From: Asaia bogorensis | Lineage (GTDB): Bacteria > Pseudomonadota > Alphaproteobacteria > Acetobacterales > Acetobacteraceae | Direction of reading: 5' to 3' | Length of the DNA stretch: 48,939 nucleotides | NCBI GenBank assembly: GCA_945861095.1 | Contig: CAMATI010000005.1 | Location: 1 to 48,939 of the forward strand | In this document: in pieces, positions 18,886 to 27,329 of the stretch | How the letters are laid out: every line of letters starts with the position of its first letter | How positions within the stretch are numbered: position 1 is the stretch's first letter | The notes under the pieces: model-generated | Told to the model about the DNA's origin: nothing | Databases searched by the model: none | The model's input: only the letters and a program-made list of their open reading frames with translations | Program-made: the position numbers and the translations under genes

Positions 18886-19257
18886 GGGAGAGCGTGTTGA
18901 CGGTCGCTGTGTCGAGCAGTGTTGAAACCCCATTGCAGGGCCCACGGGCAGCAGGCCTGCCCATGAGCCGGGTTGTCCGGCGGGCTTGCTTCCGGGACAT
19001 TGCCTTCGGCAGGCGGAACCGGCACCGGATGCCGGTGTTGCGCCTTTCAATGCTGCAATGCAGCGTGACACGAGAGCGGTGGTGACGCAACGGTTTCCCC
19101 CGGTGGTTTCCTCCGGTGGTTTCCCCCGGTGGTTTCCCCCGGTGGTTTCGCCTGGTGTTTTCCCCCGGCGGTTTCGCCGGTGGCTTCATACGGCGCTTTC
19201 GCCCACGGTTTCATGCGGCGTTTCTGCCGGGGTCGATAACAGGAGACGGTTCGCCCG
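18886..19257. other. Gene-free stretch upstream of the MFS gene, with a 15-bp tandem repeat
   Basis: No gene is supported here. From about 19,091 to 19,230 it consists of five near-perfect and several decayed copies of GGTTTCCCCCGGTGG. The repeat ends about 30 bp before the MFS start codon, so it would lie in the promoter or 5' leader of that gene. Confidence 0.6.
19091..19230. repeat. 15-bp tandem repeat array
   Basis: Units GGTTTCCCCCGGTGG, GGTTTCCTCCGGTGG and GGTTTCGCCTGGTGT-like variants follow each other at 15-bp spacing, then degenerate (GGTTTCGCCGGTGGC, GGTTTCATGCGGCG). There are no unique spacers, so this is not CRISPR. Confidence 0.8.
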
Positions 19258-20544
19258 ATGCGCCTTCCTTTCTTTTACGGCTGGGTCGTGGTCGCGGTAA
19301 CCTTCGTCACCATCGGCATCGGCGTGAACGCGCGCACCGCGTTCTCCCTGCTGTTCCCGCCGATCCTGGATGAGTTCGGGTGGAGCCGGGGTGTCACCGC
19401 CGGTGCATTCTCCTTCGGCTTCCTCGTCGCGGCGGCGCTCAGCCCGACCATCGGACGGCTGATGGACAGGGGCGGGCCGCGCGCGGTGATGGAGTTGGGC
19501 ACCGTCATGATGGCGGCCGGCCTGTTGCTGTCGCCCCTGACGACGCAGCCATGGCATTTGTATCTGACGATCGGCGTCCTGGTCGGTGGCGGCAGTGTCT
19601 GCCTGGGCTATTCCGGCCAGTCGCTGTTCCTGCCCAACTGGTTCGTCCGCCGTCGCGGCCTCGCGGTCGGGATTGCGTTTTCCGGCGTGGGTGTGGGTTC
19701 CATGACCCTGCTGCCCTGGTTGCAGGTCACCATCGACACCCTAGGATGGCGCACCGGCTGCTGGATGCTCGGCATTCTCGTCCTGGTCGTTCTGGCCCCT
19801 ATCAACCTGCTGTTACGCAAAAGACCCGAGGACATGGGGCTGTTGCCGGATGGCGACACTGCTCCGGTCGGCGCCCAGATGCGACCCGCGACCAACATTG
19901 TCGACCCCGACTGGGTCGCGGTGGACTGGACCCTGCGGCGAGCGCTGCGCACGACGCGGTTCTGGTGGATCGCGCTGGGGTTTTTCTGCGGCCTGTATGC
20001 CTGGTACGCGGTCCAAGTGCACCAGACCAAATACCTGGTGGAAATCGGCATCAGCGCCACGGCGGCATCCTGGGCCTTGGGCGTGGTCAGCCTGGCCGGG
20101 ATCCCCGGGCAAATCTGGCTGGGACATCTATCCGACCGGATCGGGCGGGAATGGGTCTGGGCGATCAGCAATCTGGGCTTCGTGGCGTGCTTTCTCGCCC
20201 TGATCGCCTTGCGCGATTTTCCCAGCCTGCCCCTGGTCTATGTGATGGTGGTGGTGCAGGGCGCGCTGGGCTACGGGTTGACATCCGTCATGGGCGCGAT
20301 CATCGCGGAAATCTTCCAGGGGCGGCAATACGGGGTGATATTTGGTACCGTCATGCTTGCCGCCCTGGCTGGAGGCGCGGCGGGGCCATGGGTAACCGGC
20401 ACGCTCTACGACGCGCTAGGCAGCTACACCCTCGCTTTCTGGATCGGCGTCGGGATCAGCCTGCTATCGGCCTTCGCGATCTACCGGGCTGCCCCGCGCA
20501 AGGTGCGCGCCGTTGCCGGGCAGGTCTATCGCCTGAACCGGTGA
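19258..20544 (+). CDS. MFS transporter
   Basis: 428-residue major facilitator with about 12 membrane spans. The N-terminus FFYGWVVVAVTFVTIGIGVN and FGWSRGVTAGAFSFGFLVAA, followed by the loop-2-3 motif GRLMDRGGPRAVM, resemble the monocarboxylate/oxalate-type branch. A central loop (about 190-225) and the second-half motif GHLSDRIGREWVW are present. It likely imports or exports an organic acid or small metabolite. It converges on the oxidoreductase cluster to its right and may supply that cluster's substrate; this link rests only on position. Confidence 0.87.
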   Translation: MRLPFFYGWVVVAVTFVTIGIGVNARTAFSLLFPPILDEFGWSRGVTAGAFSFGFLVAAALSPTIGRLMDRGGPRAVMELGTVMMAAGLLLSPLTTQPWHLYLTIGVLVGGGSVCLGYSGQSLFLPNWFVRRRGLAVGIAFSGVGVGSMTLLPWLQVTIDTLGWRTGCWMLGILVLVVLAPINLLLRKRPEDMGLLPDGDTAPVGAQMRPATNIVDPDWVAVDWTLRRALRTTRFWWIALGFFCGLYAWYAVQVHQTKYLVEIGISATAASWALGVVSLAGIPGQIWLGHLSDRIGREWVWAISNLGFVACFLALIALRDFPSLPLVYVMVVVQGALGYGLTSVMGAIIAEIFQGRQYGVIFGTVMLAALAGGAAGPWVTGTLYDALGSYTLAFWIGVGISLLSAFAIYRAAPRKVRAVAGQVYRLNR

Positions 20545-20574
20545 CGGGCGATCCGGAACAAGGGACCGCCCGTC
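20543..20574. terminator. Bidirectional hairpin between MFS and SDR genes
   Basis: GACGGGCGATCC (20,543-20,554) pairs with GGACCGCCCGTC (20,563-20,574), 11 of 12 pairs, with an 8-base loop. It lies exactly between two convergent gene ends. Confidence 0.55.
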
Positions 20575-20581
20575 GCTGGGG

Positions 20582-21352
20582 TTAGCCGGACTGACCGCCG
20601 GTCACGTCGATCGTCAGACCGGTGACGAAATCCGCGTCGGATGATGCCAGGAAGCAGATCACCTTCGCCTGATCCGCCGCCACTGCCACGCGGCGCATCG
20701 GCGTGCTGTCGATCTGCGCCTGCTGCGCTTCAGGCGCACGCTGGTTCCAATGCGGGGTGATCCGCTCGGTCAGCGTCAGGCTGGGGGCGATCGCGTTGAT
20801 GTTGATGTTGTGCGGCCCAAGCTCGAACGACAGCTTGCGGGTCAGCGCGATGATCCCGCCTTTCGCCGCCGCGTAGGCCGCGCCGCTCGCCACGCTCATG
20901 CCACGCCCGGCGATCGAGGCCAGGTTGACGATCTTGCCGCCCTTCTGCGCCTTCATGATCGGCACGACCGCATGGGTGAACAGGAACGTGCCGTTCAGGT
21001 TGAAGTTGATGATCTTCTGCCAGTCGTCCAGCGAATGCTCCTCCACCAGCGCGCTGGGCCGAGCGATGATGGTGCTGCCACCGACGGCGTTGACGAGGAC
21101 GTCGATGCGGCCGAACTCCTTGTGCACGGCGGCGACGACGGCATCGACCTGCCCCTGGTCCATGGCGTCGCACAGGCGACCATGCGCCCGCCCGCCGGCC
21201 GCGTTCAGCGCGTTCATCGCGGTATCGAGCCGTTCGGGGTGGTTATCCACCCCCACCAGGATCGCGCCCTCCGCCGCCATGATATTGGCGGATGCCCGCC
21301 CGATCCCGTTTGCCACGGCCGTGATCAGCACGACCTTGTCCTTGAAGCGCAT
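20582..21352 (-). CDS. Short-chain dehydrogenase/reductase (SDR)
   Basis: Classical NAD(P)-dependent SDR of 256 residues. It has the nucleotide motif ITAVANGIGRA (a TxxxGIG variant in which Ala replaces the usual first Gly), the structural NAVGG, the catalytic Ser146 in NLASIAG and the YAAAK pair Tyr160/Lys164. An acidic residue in GVDNHPE (Asp36) favours NAD over NADP. It is the last gene of a leftward run 49 bp after the LLM gene, so it probably oxidises or reduces an intermediate of that pathway. Confidence 0.9.
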   Translation of the reverse strand: MRFKDKVVLITAVANGIGRASANIMAAEGAILVGVDNHPERLDTAMNALNAAGGRAHGRLCDAMDQGQVDAVVAAVHKEFGRIDVLVNAVGGSTIIARPSALVEEHSLDDWQKIINFNLNGTFLFTHAVVPIMKAQKGGKIVNLASIAGRGMSVASGAAYAAAKGGIIALTRKLSFELGPHNININAIAPSLTLTERITPHWNQRAPEAQQAQIDSTPMRRVAVAADQAKVICFLASSDADFVTGLTIDVTGGQSG

Positions 21353-21401
21353 AGGTTCCTCCTTGTTGTTACGTTACGTGCGACCCGTTCTGGGGCAGCG
21401 G

Positions 21402-22439
21402 TCAGTTCAGCCGAGCCGCCTCGGCCATGGTTTCGATCGCTTCGGGTTGGCGGGAACGGACGGTCATCGCGGTCGCGCCGGCGTCCAGCCAGTTCCGATA
21501 GCGTTCCTTGATGCGGGCCGGCGGGCCGACCAGGGATTTCAGGTCCACCCATTCGTCAGGCACCGCGGCGATGGCTTCGTCCTTGCGATGCGCGAGGTAG
21601 AGTTCCTGGATGCGATCGGCGGCCTCGGCGAACCCGCGGCGCACCATCTGGTCCTTGTGGAAATTCTTGTCGCGATGGCCCATGCCGCCGACATACAGCG
21701 CGACTTCCGGCTTCAGTTTCGCCAGCGCCCCTTTCACGTCGTTGCCGACTTCGACATGCACCGAGGCCTGGATCTCGAAATTCGCCAGGCTCTTGCCGTT
21801 ACCGGCGCGCTTGAAGCCTTCTTCCAGCCAGGGACGGTATTCTTCCATCGCACCGGGCACGAAACCCATCGGCAGCCAGCCATCGGCGATTTCGGCGGTC
21901 AGCTTCACCGTCGATTCGTTGCCGGTGGCCAGGTAGATGGGAATGTCCGGGTTCATGTGCAGGATCGACTTCAGCGGCTTGCCGACTCCGGCGGCCCCTT
22001 CGCCGGTATAGGGCAGGCTGATTTCGCGGCCTTCATGCGTGACGGGGTCCTCCCGCTTGAAGATTTTCCGCATGATGGCGACGTAGTCCTTCATCCGGTA
22101 ATACGGACGTCCCCACGGTTGTCCATACCAACCCTCGATGATCTGCGGGCCGGATACGCCCAGGCCGGCGATGAACCGACCGCCACCGGCGAGGGCATCG
22201 ACCGTGCCGGCACACATCGCGGCATTGGCCGGCGTGCGAGCGCCCAACTGCATGATGCCGGTACCCAGCTTGATGCGCTTGGTGACGGCGGCGAGGAAGG
22301 CGAGGGGGGTGACGGCGTCGGAACCGTAGGCTTCGGCGGACCAGACGCTATCGTAACCAAGTTCCTCGGCGCGTTGGACCAGTGCCACGGGCAGGTCCAT
22401 GTGTGCCTTGGAGTAGCCGATCGAGAGACCGAGTTTCAT
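21402..22439 (-). CDS. LLM class flavin-dependent oxidoreductase (F420/FMN type)
   Basis: 345-residue TIM-barrel protein of the luciferase-like family. It starts MKLGLSIGYSKAHMDLPVAL and has LGTGIMQLGARTPANAAM, the flavin-contact FIAGLGVSGPQIIEGWYGQPW, and PIYLATGNESTVKLTAEIADGW split over two strands. These features resemble F420-dependent N10-methylene-H4MPT reductase-like members, but I cannot tell F420 from FMN. ATG 22439 has GAGG upstream; the frame open to 22727 is rejected. It lies between the NIPSNAP and SDR genes on the same strand. Confidence 0.87.
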   Translation of the reverse strand: MKLGLSIGYSKAHMDLPVALVQRAEELGYDSVWSAEAYGSDAVTPLAFLAAVTKRIKLGTGIMQLGARTPANAAMCAGTVDALAGGGRFIAGLGVSGPQIIEGWYGQPWGRPYYRMKDYVAIMRKIFKREDPVTHEGREISLPYTGEGAAGVGKPLKSILHMNPDIPIYLATGNESTVKLTAEIADGWLPMGFVPGAMEEYRPWLEEGFKRAGNGKSLANFEIQASVHVEVGNDVKGALAKLKPEVALYVGGMGHRDKNFHKDQMVRRGFAEAADRIQELYLAHRKDEAIAAVPDEWVDLKSLVGPPARIKERYRNWLDAGATAMTVRSRQPEAIETMAEAARLN

Positions 22440-22525
22440 GGGGGCCTCGTTGCGGAAATGGGGTTGCTGCCCGCGGCTTGCTCGCGGGGGAGGAATCGGC
22501 GGCGGACGGGATGGGGCGGTGAGGC

Positions 22526-22567
22526 GCGACCTCTGGTGTGTCCTCTGGTGCGGACGCCAGAGGTCGC
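22526..22567 (-). terminator. Hairpin directly after the NIPSNAP gene
   Basis: GCGACCTCTGG (22,526-22,536) pairs perfectly with CCAGAGGTCGC (22,557-22,567) around a 20-base loop. It begins 7 bp past the NIPSNAP stop on the minus strand and could reduce read-through into the LLM and SDR genes. No T-tract follows. Confidence 0.4.
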
Positions 22568-22573
22568 GACCGA

Positions 22574-23209
22574 TCACTTCATCGGGCTGTAATCCGTGGG
22601 GATCAGCATCACGTTGTTCATCTCCACGATGGCGCCGGCGCCCTTGGCGATGAATTCCAGCCATTGCGGGTCCTTGAACAGGTCGCCGCGTGCCTTGGCG
22701 CGCGCGGCGAGGCTCTGATAGTTCCACATATGCAGGACTTCGTTCGGCTGCGGTGCCTCCCCGGTCCAGACGCCGACATTCTTGGAGTATTTCTCCCGCA
22801 CCGGCATAATATCCTTATACGCCTGCGCCCACCCCGCCGCTCGGCCGGGATTGAAACGATACATGCGCAGTTCGTAGAAGCCGCCCTCCTGGGCAGGGGG
22901 CGTCACGCCACAGACCGGGTTCAGGAAGCGGATGTCCTGGCGCGCCATCAGCGGGCGGATATTGGGCACGTATTCCGTCGTCCATTTGACGTTCTTGGAC
23001 AGTTCGTCACGCAGGCGCGCGCGTTCCTCGTAGCTATCATACTGCCACAGATGCCAGATCTGGTTCAGGGAACCGAATTCCGACGTCCAGTAGCCGCAGT
23101 TGATGCCGTAGTTCTGTCCGCGCGCCGGGCGCCCGACATTCTTTGCGATGTCGAGATAGGTGTTGATCTTGCCTGGATGGAACGTGTAGGTGCGCAGTTC
23201 GTAGATCAT
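22574..23209 (-). CDS. NIPSNAP family protein
   Basis: 211 residues forming two tandem NIPSNAP-type ferredoxin-like domains. The first starts MIYELRTYTFHPGKINTYLD and the second GGFYELRMYRFNPGRAAGWA; each ends in a tryptophan-rich IWHLWQYDSYEERA or VLHMWNYQSLAARA strand. Bacterial NIPSNAP proteins often accompany catabolic oxygenases but their role is not settled. It is the gene following the NtaA-type monooxygenase, 37 bp away, and is likely co-transcribed with it. Confidence 0.88.
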   Translation of the reverse strand: MIYELRTYTFHPGKINTYLDIAKNVGRPARGQNYGINCGYWTSEFGSLNQIWHLWQYDSYEERARLRDELSKNVKWTTEYVPNIRPLMARQDIRFLNPVCGVTPPAQEGGFYELRMYRFNPGRAAGWAQAYKDIMPVREKYSKNVGVWTGEAPQPNEVLHMWNYQSLAARAKARGDLFKDPQWLEFIAKGAGAIVEMNNVMLIPTDYSPMK

Positions 23210-23246
23210 TGTGTCCTCCCGATTGGGTCTTGATGGTGGTGACTGA

Positions 23247-24587
23247 TCAGCCGCCGATGCGGGGAATAGGCAGGCCCAGGTTTTCCCGCAATGTCTCGCC
23301 GCGATAATCTTTGTGATACAGGCCCCGGCGTTGAAGTTCCGGAATCACGTATTTCACGAACTCGATATAGGTGCCGGGCGAATGCGTCGCGGCGACGACA
23401 AATCCGTCGCATATGCCGGTGGAGAACCATTCCTCCAACCCGTCGGCCACTTCCTTCGGACCGCCGATGAACGGCTTGTTGGGGCGGGCGCGGTGACTGT
23501 ACTTCACGAACTCCCGCGGTGTCGGGTTCTTGATGCCGGATGATGCCAGCACCCGGTCCCGCATCGACTGGGTGCCGGAGATGTTGTCCAGCTCGTCGTC
23601 GGTGAAGGGTTCGTCCATGCCCTTGGAGGCGAAATCGAAGTTCATGGCTTCCGACAGCAGCGACAGAGCGTCGATCTCGGTGGTCAGGCGTTCGGTCAAC
23701 GCGGCCTTGTCCTCCGCCTCCATCTTCGATTCCCCGCAGATGATATAGGCGGACGGAGCGATGATGCAGTGGTCCGGGTTGCGGCCCTCGGCCGCGACCG
23801 CTGCCTTGATTTCCTTGTAGTTCTTGCGGCCGAGTTCCAGGGTTGGCGGGCTGCCGACGAACAGCAATTCACCCCAGCGGGCGGCGAACCGCTTGCCGCG
23901 GCCGCTTTGGCCGGCCTGGATCACCACCGGATGCCCCTGTTTGGAGCGTGGCACGGTGAAGGGACCGCGCGACTGGAAGTATTTTCCCTTGTGATCGATG
24001 CGGCGGACCTTGTCGCCATGCGCGAACAGGCCGGTCTGCTTGTTCTGTACGATCGCATCGTCGTCCCAGGACGTCCAATGCCCCATGACGACTTCCATGA
24101 ACTCATCGGCACGGTCGTAACGGCTGTCGTGTTCGGGGTGGACGTCCTTGCCCATGTTCAGGGCCTCGCCGTCGTTCATCGACGTCACGACATTCCAGGC
24201 GGCGCGTCCGTTGGTCATCAAATCGATGGTCGCAAAAGTGCGGGCAACATCAAATGGTTCGTAATAGGTCGTGCTGCGAGTGGAGCCCAGGCCCAGGCGC
24301 TTGGTGGCCATGCCCATAACCATCATGACCGTGATCGGGTCCATTTTCACGCAGCGGATGCCGTGTTCGACGGTGTGGCGGTGGTCGTTGCCGAAGCGGT
24401 CCGGCATGGCCAGGCGGTCGTCGAAAAAGGCGACCTGGAATTTTCCCGCTTCCAGCACGCGGCCGAGATCTGCGTAGTATTCCGGGCTCCAGGTATCCTC
24501 TCGGGACAGCGGGTGTCTCCAGGAGCTTACCAGGTTCGTGCAGTTCTGGGCTTGCAGGAAGCCCACCATTACCATTTGTCGTTGCAT
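23247..24587 (-). CDS. NtaA/SnaA/DszA-type FMN-dependent monooxygenase
   Basis: 446-residue member of the two-component flavin monooxygenase branch that includes nitrilotriacetate, dibenzothiophene sulfone and dimethyl sulfide monooxygenases. Typical segments are FFDDRLAMPDRFGND, LGLGSTRSTTYYEPFDVARTF, GRAAWNVVTSMNDGEALNMG, HDSRYDRADEFMEVV and HPVVIQAGQSGRGKRFAARW. Such enzymes need FMNH2 from a separate reductase, and none is found in this window. It lies 15 bp after the TauD-like gene, a tight operon spacing. The substrate is likely a C-S, C-N or similar xenobiotic-type bond. Confidence 0.9.
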   Translation of the reverse strand: MQRQMVMVGFLQAQNCTNLVSSWRHPLSREDTWSPEYYADLGRVLEAGKFQVAFFDDRLAMPDRFGNDHRHTVEHGIRCVKMDPITVMMVMGMATKRLGLGSTRSTTYYEPFDVARTFATIDLMTNGRAAWNVVTSMNDGEALNMGKDVHPEHDSRYDRADEFMEVVMGHWTSWDDDAIVQNKQTGLFAHGDKVRRIDHKGKYFQSRGPFTVPRSKQGHPVVIQAGQSGRGKRFAARWGELLFVGSPPTLELGRKNYKEIKAAVAAEGRNPDHCIIAPSAYIICGESKMEAEDKAALTERLTTEIDALSLLSEAMNFDFASKGMDEPFTDDELDNISGTQSMRDRVLASSGIKNPTPREFVKYSHRARPNKPFIGGPKEVADGLEEWFSTGICDGFVVAATHSPGTYIEFVKYVIPELQRRGLYHKDYRGETLRENLGLPIPRIGG

Positions 24588-24602
24588 GGTCGTCTCCGAT
24601 CG

Positions 24603-25472
24603 TCAGAAAGGCGCGTCGCCGCGGACGGTAACGCGGTGCATGACGCGCGTCTCGGCGGGGTAGTCGTTGATGGCGAAATGCTGGGTGCAGCGATTGTCCC
24701 AGAAGGCGAGTGATCCGTTCTGCCAGCGGAATCGACAGGTGAACTCGGGCCGCACCGAATGGGCGCGCAGATGGTCGATCAGCGGCTGGCTTTCGGCTTC
24801 CGTCATGCCTTCGAAATAGTGGACATGGTTGCCGATATACAGCGACTTGCGGCCGGTTTCCGGGTGAGTGCGGATGACGGGGTGGACCGATGTCGTCTGC
24901 ACGTCCTTGGGTGGTTCCACTGTCGTCATGGCGATGGTCGCGGCGTTGAAATCCTTGCGAGAGATGCCGCCGCGCTTCTTGTCGCCGACGCACACCACGT
25001 TCATGCGCGCAAGCATCCGCTTCATGCCGTCCGACAGCGCGTCATAGGCCAGGTACTGGTTGGAAAACATCGTGTCCCCGCCGACCGAGGGCACCTGCTT
25101 CGCATACAGCATCGTCCCCATGGCGGGCTTCGGGGAGAACATCTGGTCTGTGTGCCAGGACCCGCCGAAATTCCGTTTGTCGGCGGGGGTCTTGCGGATT
25201 TCCAGCACCTCCGGCTGGTCCGGCATGCCGGACATGAACGGGTGCAGATGAATTTCGCCCCAATGCCTGGCGAAGGCGAGTTGGGCGGCCGGCGTCAGGT
25301 CCTGGTCGCGGAAGAAGATCACCAGATGATCGAGCAGGGCGGCGCGCAGTTCGGCCAGGGTTTGGCCGTCCATTGGCTTGGACAGGTCGACGCCGGTGAC
25401 GACGGCGCCGAGCGACCCGGCGATGGGGTGGGTTTCGATGATGCGGTTTCGTAGGGTGGACATGCCATCCAT
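24603..25472 (-). CDS. TauD/TfdA family 2-oxoglutarate-dependent dioxygenase
   Basis: 289-residue non-heme iron enzyme of the taurine/2,4-D dioxygenase family. The facial triad is visible: His107 and Asp109 in GGSWHTDQMF and His265 in CTQHFAINDY, with the 2OG-binding Arg280 in RVMHRVTV, 15 residues on as in E. coli TauD. ATG 25472 (MDGMSTL) has GGGAG about 10 bp upstream; ATG 25463 is possible and the frame to 25580 has no family character. It heads the run TauD, NtaA-type, NIPSNAP, LLM, SDR. Confidence 0.91.
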   Translation of the reverse strand: MDGMSTLRNRIIETHPIAGSLGAVVTGVDLSKPMDGQTLAELRAALLDHLVIFFRDQDLTPAAQLAFARHWGEIHLHPFMSGMPDQPEVLEIRKTPADKRNFGGSWHTDQMFSPKPAMGTMLYAKQVPSVGGDTMFSNQYLAYDALSDGMKRMLARMNVVCVGDKKRGGISRKDFNAATIAMTTVEPPKDVQTTSVHPVIRTHPETGRKSLYIGNHVHYFEGMTEAESQPLIDHLRAHSVRPEFTCRFRWQNGSLAFWDNRCTQHFAINDYPAETRVMHRVTVRGDAPF

Positions 25473-26040
25473 GGGCGTTGGCTCCCGAGCGTTGGGCCGA
25501 TGTTCGCGCGAAACCGTCGCTTGTGCAAAGGGCGGGCGGAGTGGCGAGCGGGAGAGTGGCTGGGCGGCCCGGTCGAGCATGGCGTCGTGATGCGCCTTAC
25601 AGGCTGTTTCGTGCGGCCGCGCGACAGCATCCTTCAGCTTGCCGCGGTCGCCATCGTGCCCGTCCTACCCGGATGCAACGATCGCCGCCTTGACGGGCGA
25701 GGTTCACTGCAAGCGCGGTCGGTTCCAGGGTGCCCACGGGGGTGCCCACGGGGGTGCGTGCGCACGGTGGTGCACACAAATAACCGCCGGACATCACCAA
25801 GCCCTGCTCGGCGCGATCCGGTTCAGGGGGAGGGTAGAGGTTCCGAGGACGGTGCGCCGCCACGCCACCGTGAAGGGATGTTGAAAGATTGGTGGCAGTT
25901 TGTTGACGAAACGCCGTCGCTGCCCGCCGATCGCAGGCTCACGCCATTGTTGGCGGTGTCATGGCATCTCCCGATCCTGGGTATCATGGACCGGAGGCGG
26001 CCGGCCCGAACGGAACCGGCCGCGGGGGATGGCGCAGAGG
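25473..26040. other. Gene-free stretch between the TauD-like and second LLM gene
   Basis: About 570 bp with no supported gene. It should contain the promoter of the leftward TauD-headed operon. Around 25,730-25,765 a 14-bp unit GGTGCCCACGGGGG is repeated two to three times, followed by the palindrome GTGCGTGCGCAC. No regulator gene is present. Confidence 0.5.
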
Positions 26041-27276
26041 CTATTCGCCGGCGACCGCCAGCTTGTCCTTCTCGGCCATGCGCTGCTTTAGCTGTTCCGG
26101 GGTCAGGCGGACAATGTCCTCGTTCTGGTGGGCGTAGAGGTCGTATCTCTCGGTATCCAGGTCTTCCAGGACGATCCTGCCGTCCAGAACGTCCCGCTTC
26201 CAGGCATCCTGCTGGGCCTGACGGCCCTGGAATTCCGGCATGACCTCCTTGGCGAACAGCTCCAGACTCTCGCAGATGTCCTTGTGGGTGGTCTTGCCGG
26301 CCTGGTTCAGCAGGATGACCTGGTCGACATGGGCTTCCTCGAACTGGCGCAGGCGCTTGCGGATGGTCTCCGGGGAGCCGATCAGGCCGTTGCGGAGTGC
26401 TGCCTGGGCTTTTTCGGTGCCGCGCCAGTCCTGGTATTCCTTCCACAGATCGCCCTTGCCGGGCGCATCGACGCCTTTCCGGCCGTAATAGCCCAGGGCG
26501 AAGATGAAGAAGGTCCAGCCGGCGGCTTTCTCCAGCGCTTCCTCATCGGTGGGGGCGCACATGAAGCCGTTGACGATCGCGACGTTGGGGTTGATCGCGT
26601 AATCCGTCAGGCGGCGCGGATTGTGCAGTAACTCGTTGTAGTATTTATGCACCCAGGCCTTGGCGGCGTCGGGCGAGACGAAGCTGAAGCCCAGCGCCCC
26701 CATGCCCCATTGTCCGGCTTCCCCGATCGTGCGGATGTTGGAGCAGGCGACCCAGAGCGGCGGGTGCGGCTTCTGGAACGGCTTCGGCACCACGTTGCGG
26801 GCGGGAAAGTCGTAGTACTGTCCATGGAACTCCCAACTGTCCTTGGTGAACATTGGGATGATGGCCTTTACCGCTTCCTCCCACCGGTCGCGCTTGTCAC
26901 GGACTCGGACGCCGAACGGGTGCAGTTCCGCCGGGCCGGCGCCTTCCCCCATGCCAAATTCGACCCGGCCGCCGGAGATCAGGTCCAGGGTGGAGATTCG
27001 TTCCGCCACGCGATGCGGCTGGTTGGTGGTGATCTGCACGATCCCGTGGCCGAGGCGGATGTTCTTGGTGCGCTGGCTGGCGGCGGCGAGGAACACCTCC
27101 GGCGAGGCGGAGTGGGAGTATTCTTCCAGGAAATGGTGCTCGACTTCCCACATATAGTCGTAGCCCAGCTTGTCGGCGAGCTCGACCTGGGTGAGGGAGT
27201 TCTGGAGAAGATCGTATTCGCTCCTGTCGGTCCAGGGCCTGGGGAGCTGGTGTTCGTAGAAGACGCCGAATTTCAT
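26041..27276 (-). CDS. LLM class flavin-dependent oxidoreductase (bacterial luciferase-like)
   Basis: 411-residue TIM-barrel flavoprotein. MKFGVFYEHQLPRPWTD, YDYMWEVEHHFLEEYSHSAS, IRLGHGIVQITTNQPHRVAE and GGRVEFGMGEGAGPAELHPF are typical of the bacterial luciferase-like monooxygenase branch. The C-terminal 60 residues after the barrel are charged and helical. ATG 27276 is the only sensible start. It is separated from the TauD-headed run by 568 bp and may have its own promoter, but strand and enzyme class suggest the same metabolic cluster. Confidence 0.88.
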   Translation of the reverse strand: MKFGVFYEHQLPRPWTDRSEYDLLQNSLTQVELADKLGYDYMWEVEHHFLEEYSHSASPEVFLAAASQRTKNIRLGHGIVQITTNQPHRVAERISTLDLISGGRVEFGMGEGAGPAELHPFGVRVRDKRDRWEEAVKAIIPMFTKDSWEFHGQYYDFPARNVVPKPFQKPHPPLWVACSNIRTIGEAGQWGMGALGFSFVSPDAAKAWVHKYYNELLHNPRRLTDYAINPNVAIVNGFMCAPTDEEALEKAAGWTFFIFALGYYGRKGVDAPGKGDLWKEYQDWRGTEKAQAALRNGLIGSPETIRKRLRQFEEAHVDQVILLNQAGKTTHKDICESLELFAKEVMPEFQGRQAQQDAWKRDVLDGRIVLEDLDTERYDLYAHQNEDIVRLTPEQLKQRMAEKDKLAVAGE

Positions 27277-27329
27277 GGCTGTTTCCCGTTGCGCTGCTTG
27301 GCGAAACGGTCGCAGAGCGGTGGGGGAGC

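Noticed and set aside
19091..19230. Possible CRISPR array
   Set aside because: Repeats of 15 bp follow each other directly with no unique spacers, and no cas genes are in the window. The 47.1-kb array is rejected for the same reason.
20898..22592. 564-codon plus-strand ORF opposite the SDR and LLM genes
   Set aside because: Crosses two real genes and their spacer in antisense; composition is that of a shadow frame.
25593..25608. 16-base match (CGCCTTACAGGCTGTT) also found at 38,876-38,891
   Set aside because: A match of this length can arise by chance in a window of this size and the flanks are not similar.
25823..26446. 207-codon minus-strand ORF over the end of the second LLM gene
   Set aside because: Overlaps a clear gene in another frame on the same strand; Pro/Arg/Gly-rich shadow.
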